From: Promethearchaeia archaeon
Lineage (GTDB): Archaea > Asgardarchaeota > Lokiarchaeia > Sigyniarchaeales > SOKP01
Direction: 5' to 3'
Length of the DNA stretch: 54,017 bases
Assembly (NCBI GenBank): GCA_029856045.1
Contig: JAHQWG010000009.1
Location: 1-54,017 of the forward strand
The translations under genes and the position numbers were made by a program. Shown here one piece after another: positions 33,296 through 40,964 of this stretch. The notes under the pieces were generated by a model. The model worked only from the letters and a program-made list of their open reading frames with translations, did no database searches and was not told the DNA's origin. Every line of letters starts with the position of its first letter. Within the stretch, counting starts at the first letter, position 1.

Positions 33296-34387
33296 TTATT
33301 TATTTTCAAAAGATTTTGGAACAAAAGATCCTAAAATTTTATACCAGACAGTGATATCTTTCATTTTATTAAGAACTGATTTTATCTTTCTGTCATTTCT
33401 ATGACCTTCAAAATCCAATAAAAAAATGTATTCCCAAAGTCCTTGCCGTCTTGGTCTCGATTCTATTTTCAACAGATTTATATTTTCTTCAGCAAATATT
33501 TTTAAAACTCCATATAATGCACCTGGAATATGTTTTGTAACAAAAATAATAGATGTTTTATAGATATCTGCTAATTCCTTACTTTCTTCCTTGGAAATGA
33601 CTAAAAATCTTGTATAATTAGATGGATTATCTTCTATTCCTCTAGCAACTATTTCTAAATTATTAAGATTTGCTGCGATATCGCTTCCAATTGCAACATT
33701 TTTATTATCACCTAAATTCGTAATTTTTTTTACAGCTTGTGCTGTGGAATTTGTTTTAATAATTTCTGCATTAGGAATATTACTTCTAAGCCAATTTTTA
33801 GTTTGAAATATTGCTTGTGGGTGTGAATATACAGCATTGATTTTATTTATTTGAGTATCTTCAAAGCCTATTAAATTTTGAATTATTCTAATCTCGAATT
33901 CACTATAAATCTTTAAATTTTTTTCAATTAACAAATCTAAAGTTTCTCTTACAGTCCCTTGAAGACTATTTTCAATTGGAAGGACTCCATAATCCACTTT
34001 TTCAGTTTCTATTTGTTTAAAAATATCAACAATAGCATTAGTTTCAATAAATTCAGTTCCAGATTTAGGAAAAAATGTTAAAGCTGCTTTATGAGAATGA
34101 GTTCCTTCTGGACCTAAATAGCCTACTTTTATTATTTTTCCTTGAACTTCCTTACAAGCACTGATGATTTCTTTCCAAATTACTTTAATATTTTTCCTTA
34201 AAAGGAAAGATTTTTTTTGAACGTTCTTAATTACTGTTTTTTCTCTTTCAGGTTGATAAATATTTTTACCTAATTTTTCCTTTTTTTCTCCGATTAATTT
34301 TGAAATTTCAGCCCTTTTTTCTAATAATTCAACGACTTTATCGTCCAATTCGTCAATTAAGGCTCTTAATTTTTTTAAATCTTCCAT
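33296..34387 (-). CDS. pheA: Bifunctional chorismate mutase/prephenate dehydratase (P-protein)
   Basis: A 363-residue phenylalanine-biosynthesis enzyme in three parts. Residues ~1-90 are an AroQ chorismate mutase (LRALIDELDDKVVELLEKRA, GEKKEKLGK, YQPEREKTVI). Residues ~95-275 are prephenate dehydratase (GYLGPEGTHSHKAAL, YGVLPIENSLQGTVRETLD, VYSHPQAIFQTKNWL, NSTAQAVK, DNPSNYTRFLVI, with the Thr-Arg-Phe catalytic motif). The rest is an ACT domain (KHIPGALYGVLKIFAEENIN, then LLKIESRPRRQGLWEYIFLLDFEG), where GALY and ESRP bind phenylalanine for feedback inhibition. It follows pheT by 15 bases, so phenylalanine synthesis and phenylalanyl-tRNA charging share one transcript. Confidence 0.95.
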   Translation of the reverse strand: MEDLKKLRALIDELDDKVVELLEKRAEISKLIGEKKEKLGKNIYQPEREKTVIKNVQKKSFLLRKNIKVIWKEIISACKEVQGKIIKVGYLGPEGTHSHKAALTFFPKSGTEFIETNAIVDIFKQIETEKVDYGVLPIENSLQGTVRETLDLLIEKNLKIYSEFEIRIIQNLIGFEDTQINKINAVYSHPQAIFQTKNWLRSNIPNAEIIKTNSTAQAVKKITNLGDNKNVAIGSDIAANLNNLEIVARGIEDNPSNYTRFLVISKEESKELADIYKTSIIFVTKHIPGALYGVLKIFAEENINLLKIESRPRRQGLWEYIFLLDFEGHRNDRKIKSVLNKMKDITVWYKILGSFVPKSFENK

Positions 34388-34402
34388 AATTCTTCCCTTA
34401 TA

Positions 34403-36097
34403 TTATATTAATTGCTTTCCTGGAAATTTATTTATATTCACTTCTAAAGCTGCAACAGGAAATTCTAAATTGAAGTTTAAAATAACTTCTGGGTTAATTT
34501 CCCCAATTATACCAATGGATTCATCATTATATAAAATCTTTCCGACTCTTCCTTCAATATAAGTTGGACTATTTGTTGGTATCACCTTAATTTTTTCATT
34601 AATTCCTAGTGAAATCGTTAAATGATCTAATAAACTCCTAATCTCTGTGAAATTGGAGTTCTCATGGTATGAAGCAGCCGCCAGATGTAGTTCTTGTCTT
34701 GCACCAGTTTCTGTAGATAAATCAAGTTCAATTATTTCTCCTACTTCAAATATTTTAATTGGTTTTTCCTCAGATCTATTAAAGAGTAAATTTTCCATAA
34801 GTACAGGAAGTAAATGTGTCCGAGTAGTATCAAGTTCTTTAGATTTTGGATTTAAAATTTGTATATGGTCTTTTAAGTTATATTCTCTTTTCATAAAATT
34901 ATAATGTCTTTCAGAATTTGTAAGCATAAAATTAACAACTTCTAAATATTGTGCCCCAATCATTATTTTTCTAATCTTATTGCAATAATCTTGAAATGGA
35001 TGAAATTCTCCAATACAACCTTCTCGAATAGTTGTTGGTAGATTAAAATAACCATATCCTATAGCACACTCCTCTACAAAATCTACTTCATGCATAATAT
35101 CCACTCTAAATGCTGGAACCCAGATATCAATCTTACCCTTTTCTCCAGAAGGTTTAGCGTTGAATCGGACTTTTTGAAAACATTTAATCATTTCAGTTTC
35201 ACTTAGATTAACTCCTATATAATCATTAATGTATTTTTTTGATACTGTCCACTTCATTAACTTTAAATCGGGTGTTATAATTTGCCTTCCATCTTCATTA
35301 TAATTTACTTTAACACTTTCTATTTTTGCGCCCATATCTGACAATGTTGTAGAAAGAATGTTTAGAGTATAATTAATCGCTCTAAAATCAGTTCCCGTTA
35401 TATCAATAAATAAATTTTTAGTATCATCAGTTACCATTGTAAGAATCCCATTAATTATTGGAGGAAAGGATATAACTTCATTATTCTTATCGAATATTAT
35501 TGGATATACTTCTTTACCTTCTAAGATATGTGCATATTTGATTCCTTTTGGATGTTCCTCTAAAATTTCAGCTGGAGTTAATTCAAAGTGTTCCAGTTGT
35601 AATGCACGAAATTTACAACTATCCGGTTTAACTGCTGTGTAAAGGTATGGAGGAACAATTTTATCTAAATCATGCACACCTATTGCAACTTTTTTCCTAT
35701 CTCTACCAAGAGCCCAATGCAAGTCTTCTTGAATATTCATTAAAGTTGCAACTTCATCCTCATCTAAATCAATATTCCTAATGACACCCCCAACTATAAA
35801 GGGTCTAACTTTATTAACTACGGGATCTACATTGATTTCTAATGATCCCGGATTAACTTTATATATTGGAGCTCCCAATTCTAATTCATAATATCCCTTT
35901 AAAGTTCTGGCGATACCTTCAGGACTGGAAAAATCAGGTCTATTTGGGCTATATTCCACTTTTATTTTATTTTCTTTCTCATTTATGGATTCTAGATCTA
36001 AGCCAATCCATTGAAGATCATACTCAAGATCTTTTATGTTTAATTTTTTTCCTAGTAATCTTTCCAATCTTTCTACTTTCAATTCAAGTGTTGGCAT
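34403..36097 (-). CDS. pheT: Phenylalanyl-tRNA synthetase beta subunit, archaeal type
   Basis: The ~564-residue beta subunit of the (alpha-beta)2 enzyme that charges tRNA-Phe. Archaeal/eukaryotic features are the short N-terminus without the bacterial OB-fold EMAP-like part, and blocks such as VEYSPNRPDFSSPEGIAR, AIGVHDLDKIVPPYLY, WVPAFRVDIMHEVDFVEECA and the editing-domain B3/B4 region (~residues 100-250). The start is placed at ATG 36097 and not at the GTG/ATG 39 bases earlier, because AGGAGGG lies six bases before it and the protein then begins MPTLELKVERL. It follows pheS with a 14-base gap. Confidence 0.95.
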   Translation of the reverse strand: MPTLELKVERLERLLGKKLNIKDLEYDLQWIGLDLESINEKENKIKVEYSPNRPDFSSPEGIARTLKGYYELELGAPIYKVNPGSLEINVDPVVNKVRPFIVGGVIRNIDLDEDEVATLMNIQEDLHWALGRDRKKVAIGVHDLDKIVPPYLYTAVKPDSCKFRALQLEHFELTPAEILEEHPKGIKYAHILEGKEVYPIIFDKNNEVISFPPIINGILTMVTDDTKNLFIDITGTDFRAINYTLNILSTTLSDMGAKIESVKVNYNEDGRQIITPDLKLMKWTVSKKYINDYIGVNLSETEMIKCFQKVRFNAKPSGEKGKIDIWVPAFRVDIMHEVDFVEECAIGYGYFNLPTTIREGCIGEFHPFQDYCNKIRKIMIGAQYLEVVNFMLTNSERHYNFMKREYNLKDHIQILNPKSKELDTTRTHLLPVLMENLLFNRSEEKPIKIFEVGEIIELDLSTETGARQELHLAAASYHENSNFTEIRSLLDHLTISLGINEKIKVIPTNSPTYIEGRVGKILYNDESIGIIGEINPEVILNFNLEFPVAALEVNINKFPGKQLI

Positions 36098-36111
36098 TTT
36101 GATCCCTCCTT

Positions 36112-37647
36112 TTAATAGGATACCTCCCTTAACCATTTTAATGGATTTCTATATAGATCTCTAATATCTCCCCGCCTATATTTTAACATCGCTAATCTTT
36201 CTAATCCTAACCCCCAAGCCAAAACTCTTGTTGGATCTTTAATTCCCCACGGATAAGTGACTTCTGGCCTGAATATACCTGAACCTCCCATTTCAAGCCA
36301 TTCACCAAATTTTTCAGAATATACTGCAATTTCTAAACTAGGTTCAGTATAAGGGAAGAAACTAGGACGTGTGATTATTTTAGGAAAACCCATTTTTCGA
36401 TAAAACTCCGTTAATAATCCTCTTAAATCACATAAAGTTACGTTCTCATCAATTACAATCCCTTCAATTTGCATAAATTCAGCAAGATGAGAATGATCTA
36501 ATCTTTCATTTCTGAAAACCTTATCAATCGAAAATACTTTTACTGGTGGTTTTTCATTTTCTCGATAAAATTGAGCTAGTCTTCTACAAGTTGTTGCTGT
36601 TGTGTGTGTTCTTAGAACAACTTTTTTTGCAATATCATAACTCCAATCATACCCCCATCCTATTGAACCACAATCTCCTCCATTTTCATGTGTTGCTTTT
36701 ACCGCCTCAACTCGCTCTCTTTCAGGCAATTTAGATTGTTTAGGGTTATTAAGATAAAATGTATCTTGCATTTCTCTTGCTGGATGATCTTGAGGTTGAA
36801 ATAATGCATCAAAATTGAAAAAAGCAGATTCAACAATAGGTCCTTTTATTTCGGTAAATCCCATAGAAAGAAAAATTTCTCTAATTTCATTGATTATATT
36901 AATTAACGGGTGAATCTTTCCCGCATGAATTCTTGGACCTGAAATCGAAACATTGAAAGGTTTTAAATCAATATTTTTCCATTCTCCTGAAGTAAGCATC
37001 TGCGAAGTAATCTTGCTAAATTCTTTTAATATTTCAATTTTCCGCACATCTATTTTTTTACCTTCTGGAGTTAAGAAAATTAATCTTTGAGTCCTTTTTT
37101 CTCGACGGATTAAATTTCTTTTATTCAAAGTCCCAATTAATTCTACTTCTTTCTTAGATAATTTACTTTTATCATTAAAAGGTTTTTTTTCAAATGTTTT
37201 AAGAAAAATCTCCAATTCTGTAGTTGGGAAATCATCTGCAATTATATACACTTTATTTTCACCTGTTGCTTTGCTAGTAGCAATCCATTTATTATGTCTT
37301 AAATTTTGAATTGCTCTATAAAAAGATTTATCATTTAATTCCGATTTGTCTTTTAATTCTGCTATAGATATTTCCTTAATTTTATTTTTAACTAAGTAAT
37401 TTATTAGTTGTCTACTTGGAAGTCCTTTTTTAAGATAATTAAGTCCTTCATCAGTTAAATATAGATAATCGATAGATTTCTCTTTAAAACCTCCCAATTT
37501 AACCTTATCTAAATCATTTACGGCGGACATTAGAATAATATAGTCTATTTTAAGTTCTTTTGCTAATTCTGATGCATCACATTCTATATTTTTTTCTTGA
37601 AGTGTTTTTAAAATTTCTAAGACATTTTGTCTTAATTTAATTCCCAA
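36112..37647 (-). CDS. pheS: Phenylalanyl-tRNA synthetase alpha subunit, archaeal type
   Basis: The 511-residue catalytic alpha subunit. Residues 1-~200 hold winged-helix-like modules (DASELAKELKIDY, SIAELKDKSELNDKSFYRAI) typical of archaeal and eukaryotic PheS and absent in bacteria. The class II core follows: GKIHPLINIINEIREIFLSM, FNFDALFQPQDHPAREMQDT (motif 2 region), THTTATTCRRLAQF, FSIDKVFRNERLDHSHLAEF, MGGSGIFRPEVTYPWGI and GLGLERLAMLKYRRGDIRDL (motif 3). It is first in the pheS-pheT-pheA unit. Its leader, between 37648 and 38037, contains two alternative hairpins. The start is ATG at 37647. Confidence 0.96.
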   Translation of the reverse strand: MGIKLRQNVLEILKTLQEKNIECDASELAKELKIDYIILMSAVNDLDKVKLGGFKEKSIDYLYLTDEGLNYLKKGLPSRQLINYLVKNKIKEISIAELKDKSELNDKSFYRAIQNLRHNKWIATSKATGENKVYIIADDFPTTELEIFLKTFEKKPFNDKSKLSKKEVELIGTLNKRNLIRREKRTQRLIFLTPEGKKIDVRKIEILKEFSKITSQMLTSGEWKNIDLKPFNVSISGPRIHAGKIHPLINIINEIREIFLSMGFTEIKGPIVESAFFNFDALFQPQDHPAREMQDTFYLNNPKQSKLPERERVEAVKATHENGGDCGSIGWGYDWSYDIAKKVVLRTHTTATTCRRLAQFYRENEKPPVKVFSIDKVFRNERLDHSHLAEFMQIEGIVIDENVTLCDLRGLLTEFYRKMGFPKIITRPSFFPYTEPSLEIAVYSEKFGEWLEMGGSGIFRPEVTYPWGIKDPTRVLAWGLGLERLAMLKYRRGDIRDLYRNPLKWLREVSY

Positions 37648-38037
37648 TTATAAAACCTTATTTTATTTATTTTTTTTCCTATATTTTTTTTAAATCTTTG
37701 ATTTATTTAAATCTTTTGGTGAATATCTCTAAAATATTTAACTAAAATGCCATAAACTTAAATTAGATTATAAAATCACCTCTTTACGTTAAAATTTTTC
37801 ATTATAGAAAATTTTATCCAAAAACTTTCATTTCAAAACTCCCAAGAGAACCTATCAAAGCATGCCTCTTGGGCTAAATAAAGAATAAAGAGGCTAGACT
37901 AAAAATTACTCCAATTATATCGATTCTTAAAAAATTATAACCCTTCTGACTAATCTTTTTCCAACTATTAATTTTTTTAATATTTTAAATCTAGCTAATT
38001 TAAAATTTAAAATAAGATATTATTTTTAAAATTACTT
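37648..38037 (-). promoter_or_regulatory. pheS leader region with two mutually exclusive hairpins and an orphan Shine-Dalgarno
   Basis: This 390-base gap between coaD and pheS has no gene. It contains three complementary arms: CCCAAGAG (37841-37848), GCCTCTTGGG (37864-37873) and AAGAGGC (37888-37894). The middle arm can pair perfectly with the first (8 bp, 17-base loop) or with the third (7 bp, 17-base loop), but not with both, as in attenuators and riboswitches. The segment is clearly richer in G+C than its surroundings. Read on the minus strand, 60 bases further downstream, lies GAGGTGAT (complement at 37775-37782), a full-strength Shine-Dalgarno with no ordinary ORF behind it. The pheS start lies ~130 bases beyond. 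No known RNA family is recognised. Confidence 0.45.
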
Positions 38038-38478
38038 TTATTTAAGATTCTTTCTGATATTTGTAGAACTAATTTTTTTACCATTTTTATCTTTGAGTAG
38101 TGATATGATTATAAATATTAGAGGATTCATACCCTTTTCTTCTCTAATTTCATTTATTTTAATTGCATTGGGAAGTGTCTCTAAACTAAATACTAATGCT
38201 TCATAATTTTCATCTTCAATTGGAGGACCATAAGAATCATTTAATTCTATAATTTCAAGCCGGCTTAATTCAGTGAACGATTGAACAAAATTTTCAATAT
38301 TTTGTTTTCTAATTGAATAATCTTGAATTATCTCTTTGTATTGCTTCTTTTGATTCATTTTTTCGGTAGTTAAACCAATTACCAGCTTTTCGGAAACCTT
38401 AAGTGCGGTTTCTATTAAATATTTGTGCCCTTCATGTAAATGATCAAAACATCCACCCATACCTACTCTGGAAAACAT
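38038..38478 (-). CDS. coaD: Phosphopantetheine adenylyltransferase, archaeal/eukaryotic type
   Basis: This 146-residue enzyme adenylates 4'-phosphopantetheine to dephospho-CoA, the penultimate CoA step. MGGCFDHLHEGHKYLIETAL holds the H-x-G-H nucleotidyltransferase motif in the 'G-G-T-F-D-x-L-H-x-G-H' context of the archaeal/eukaryotic enzyme (Cys replaces Thr). VIGLTTEKM follows, and the C-terminal KKISSTNIRK is the 'K-I-S-S-T-x-I-R' ATP-loop motif. It is not related in detail to bacterial CoaD. Twelve bases separate it from the small membrane protein upstream, so the two are probably co-transcribed. Confidence 0.92.
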   Translation of the reverse strand: MFSRVGMGGCFDHLHEGHKYLIETALKVSEKLVIGLTTEKMNQKKQYKEIIQDYSIRKQNIENFVQSFTELSRLEIIELNDSYGPPIEDENYEALVFSLETLPNAIKINEIREEKGMNPLIFIIISLLKDKNGKKISSTNIRKNLK

Positions 38479-38490
38479 ACTTCTTCAAAA

Positions 38491-38874
38491 CTAAGATTTT
38501 TCTTTTTTTATTTTTACTGTGTAAATATCATTAATTTTCATAGAACCATCACATTTTGAACATTTTCCCGCTACTTTAAAAACAAAATCCCCTTCTTCAT
38601 AATCTTGAACTTTTGTATAATCACAAAGATCACATCGAAGTACACATAGAGTTTGAGTTAATGGTTCTTTGGGCCTTTTCTTTACATTTAGAAAAAAAGA
38701 TGCTATACACATTATAGAAACACCTACCCAGAATAGATAAGTCACCCCAAAGACATTTCCAAGGACAAGTATTATAACTCCTATAATTATAAGAATAAAT
38801 ATTAAAATACTCTTTATAATGGATTTTTTGCTTTTTTTCTTGTTTAAAAAATCTTCATCTTCTTCTTCAATCAA
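38491..38874 (-). CDS. Small membrane protein with a C-terminal zinc ribbon
   Basis: A 127-residue protein not assigned to a named family. After an acidic and then Lys-rich N-terminus come two hydrophobic helices (SILIFILIIIGVIILVLG, residues ~22-39; YLFWVGVSIMCIASFFL, ~47-63), forming a hairpin with both ends inside. A cytosolic domain follows with CVLRCDLC and CSKCDGS, four cysteines spaced like a treble-clef or zinc ribbon, then a beta-rich tail (DIYTVKIKKE). Similar TM-plus-ribbon proteins are common in archaea, with unknown roles. It is encoded just upstream of coaD. Confidence 0.65.
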   Translation of the reverse strand: MIEEEDEDFLNKKKSKKSIIKSILIFILIIIGVIILVLGNVFGVTYLFWVGVSIMCIASFFLNVKKRPKEPLTQTLCVLRCDLCDYTKVQDYEEGDFVFKVAGKCSKCDGSMKINDIYTVKIKKEKS

Positions 38875-39061
38875 TGAGTTCCACTTATGTTCTATATAAA
38901 TTTATCAAAAAACCAAATTTTCTCTTCAAATAATAATTAATAATGAAAAAAAATAAATCTTTAGATTATTTCTTCTTAAATTAAATGAAATATCAAAGTT
39001 TTTATTTTTGATTTTTTTTAAAAATATAATTCTTAAGAGAAAAAATAAAGTCTGATTTATT

Positions 39062-40204
39062 ATGATTTACCAGTTTGGTCAAACTCAAGGAACTGATCCG
39101 ATTTCACTACTATTAAGTATTTTCTTTTATGTTATCTTCATTGTTTTTATGTTTTATGGAACCAAAATTCAGGGGTGGCGTGCTTCAAAGGAAATTGAAG
39201 TAGCTTTAGGTGAACTAAAAACGTGGAATAATGAGGGAAAGAGTCTTGTTATGAAAAAGATGCAAGAATTTAAAGACAAGAATTTATCTTCACAAGATTT
39301 AAAAGTAAAAATTGAAGATATTATGACGTTTGTAACGATCTCACCGACTAATTTGGATCCAGCTGGAATTATACCAAAATTGGACCATTTAATAAATGTT
39401 AGAGATGACCGATTCAAAGAAGAGATCAAGATCTTAGCCCCTAGCGCCGACTCTGTGACCTCTAGTAATCTTGAGAATCTTTTAGAGGCATCAATGGCTT
39501 TGGATTTCATTTATCGTCTTATTAGGCATTATTTGATCTTAGGAAAAAAAAGTAAAAGTATGTTGTTATTGATGCAGATTCAAATGCAATTATCATTAAT
39601 TATGACAATGGCCAAGTCTTATTTACATGCAACTAGAGCATTTAAGGAAGGTAGTCCCATCGGGGATGCACTGGGACCATTAGTTGTAGCTAGTATGATT
39701 CGAGATATTTCAAATAGAGATGATGTTGAAGCTATTGAGATAGCTAAGGATACAATCTATCAACAAGTAGATTTTGAGGATAGAACAATTTTTTTAGTAA
39801 GAGCTAAAGGCCCAGGTGGAACTGTCGGAAAACCCGGAGAAGCTATTAAAATATTAGTAGAAAAGCATAAAAATGAGATATCAAGGATTATTATGATTGA
39901 CGCAGGTTTAAAATTAGAAGGTGATCGAACGGGTTCAGTTGCAATAGGTGTTGGCGCAGCAATTGGTGGGATTGGAGTTGAAAAATTTAAAATTGAAGAA
40001 TCAACTTCCGGAGTGAAAATACCTATTGATGCAGTAATTTGTAGAGAAAGCTTAGAAGACGCAATAACAACAATGAAACGACCTATTACCCGTTCTGTTC
40101 CCAAAATAATTGAGAGAATTAAGCAAGCCATCAGAACACGAACAGAAAAAGGCACAAAAATAATTATTGCGGGAATAGGAAATACAATTGGAATAGGAGT
40201 TTAA
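39062..40204 (+). CDS. Archaeal membrane-anchored protein resembling DUF1512
   Basis: A 380-residue protein with one N-terminal transmembrane helix (LLLSIFFYVIFIVFMFYG, ~residues 17-34) followed by a long cytosolic part. Its start, with the helix followed by GTKIQGWRASKEIEVALGEL, and the later Gly-rich, Rossmann-like blocks (RAKGPGGTVGKPGEAI, MIDAGLKLEGDRTGSVAIGV, GAAIGGIGVEKFKIEE) match my recollection of the archaeal DUF1512 family, which has no established function. Helical residues ~130-200 contain conserved hydrophobic and Asp/Arg patterns. The C-terminal glycines (IIIAGIGNTIGIGV) may bind a nucleotide or metal, but no known motif fits exactly. It is preceded by a long AT-rich promoter region and stands alone. 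Confidence 0.68.
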   Translation: MIYQFGQTQGTDPISLLLSIFFYVIFIVFMFYGTKIQGWRASKEIEVALGELKTWNNEGKSLVMKKMQEFKDKNLSSQDLKVKIEDIMTFVTISPTNLDPAGIIPKLDHLINVRDDRFKEEIKILAPSADSVTSSNLENLLEASMALDFIYRLIRHYLILGKKSKSMLLLMQIQMQLSLIMTMAKSYLHATRAFKEGSPIGDALGPLVVASMIRDISNRDDVEAIEIAKDTIYQQVDFEDRTIFLVRAKGPGGTVGKPGEAIKILVEKHKNEISRIIMIDAGLKLEGDRTGSVAIGVGAAIGGIGVEKFKIEESTSGVKIPIDAVICRESLEDAITTMKRPITRSVPKIIERIKQAIRTRTEKGTKIIIAGIGNTIGIGV

Positions 40205-40296
40205 CTATTTTTTTCAAAATTTTCTAATAATTCATTTCAAATATCATTTAATCAAATAAAATAAAAAAAAATATTAAAATAAGAGAATTTTTAATT

Positions 40297-40701
40297 TTAA
40301 TAGAGTTGTGTATCTGTAGCAACAACACTATTTACCATTTCTTGTGCAGCCTTCGTTGCACGCATTATTTTTGCCATATTACCTACTAATTTAAATTTCC
40401 CAGCCATTAATCCTTGGATCGGATCAACTTTTTTAGTTAAAAGTAATATCCAATTATCCCATGTACCTGACCATATAAATTCAGCTTCTTGCTCTTCTCC
40501 AGGTTCTAAGACCCTCCCACCACGACATTTTCCGTGCCAAAGATCCACATATAACTTTAGTTCATGATCAAGGTTTCCAGCAGGTTCAGCTATGAAGACG
40601 AAATCACCTTCCCACCAGCTAGCTGCCTCTTCATAGGCTTTGTTATTATTTAATTCTTCAACATATTTTTCAACCCATTCTTTAGTTCCAAATAAAGGCA
40701 T
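40297..40701 (-). CDS. SCP2-like lipid/sterol-carrier domain protein
   Basis: A 134-residue protein with the SCP2 fold pattern: an N-terminal helix containing W-V-E-K-Y-V, five strands, and the C-terminal MAGKFKLVGNMAKIMRAT, equivalent to the 'i-x-G-K-l-k-v-x-G-d-x-x-x-a-x-x-l' end of the family. In between are LKLYVDLWHGKC and an 'A-E-F-I-W-S-G-T-W-D-N-W' stretch. SCP2 domains bind acyl-CoA, fatty acids or isoprenoids in a hydrophobic tunnel; in archaea the ligand is unknown. GAGGAAT precedes ATG at 40701. A second, divergent SCP2-like gene lies at 44393. Confidence 0.75.
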   Translation of the reverse strand: MPLFGTKEWVEKYVEELNNNKAYEEAASWWEGDFVFIAEPAGNLDHELKLYVDLWHGKCRGGRVLEPGEEQEAEFIWSGTWDNWILLLTKKVDPIQGLMAGKFKLVGNMAKIMRATKAAQEMVNSVVATDTQLY

Positions 40702-40964
40702 TTTACTTATTCCTCTAATTTTTTTTAATTAATATATTTAGTATTAGATACAAAAAAATGTTTTGTCTTTTAAATTTAAAAAAATCTTTCTTTCATATAT
40801 TGAATACAATGTTGAAAAAATAGAACTAGAAATTACGTAATATATTCTTTAATTAGATTTTTTCTTTAGTCTCATAATAGATTAAAAAAAAATATTAAGC
40901 TTGTTTTATTACAATTATATGATTAAGAGAAAATATCAATTTAAATTATGGATTTGTTTTAATA
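40702..40964. other. Intergenic region before ppdK
   Basis: A 263-base AT-rich divergent gap. It should contain the promoters of the SCP2-like gene and of ppdK. TATA-like stretches are visible (for example ATTAATATATTTAG at 40729-40742 and TTACAATTATATGA at 40909-40922). No Shine-Dalgarno precedes the ATG at 40965, and no small gene or repeat was found. Confidence 0.3.

Noticed and set aside
37841-37894. tRNA or box C/D RNA as an explanation of the pheS leader structure
   Set aside because: There is no seven-base acceptor stem with matching T-arm, and no C box (RUGAUGA) with D box (CUGA) at suitable spacing. An unclassified regulatory structure is preferred.
39760-40155. A 131-codon minus-strand open frame
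   Set aside because: It is antisense to the DUF1512-like gene and follows from its codon use; no ribosome-binding site or domain supports it.
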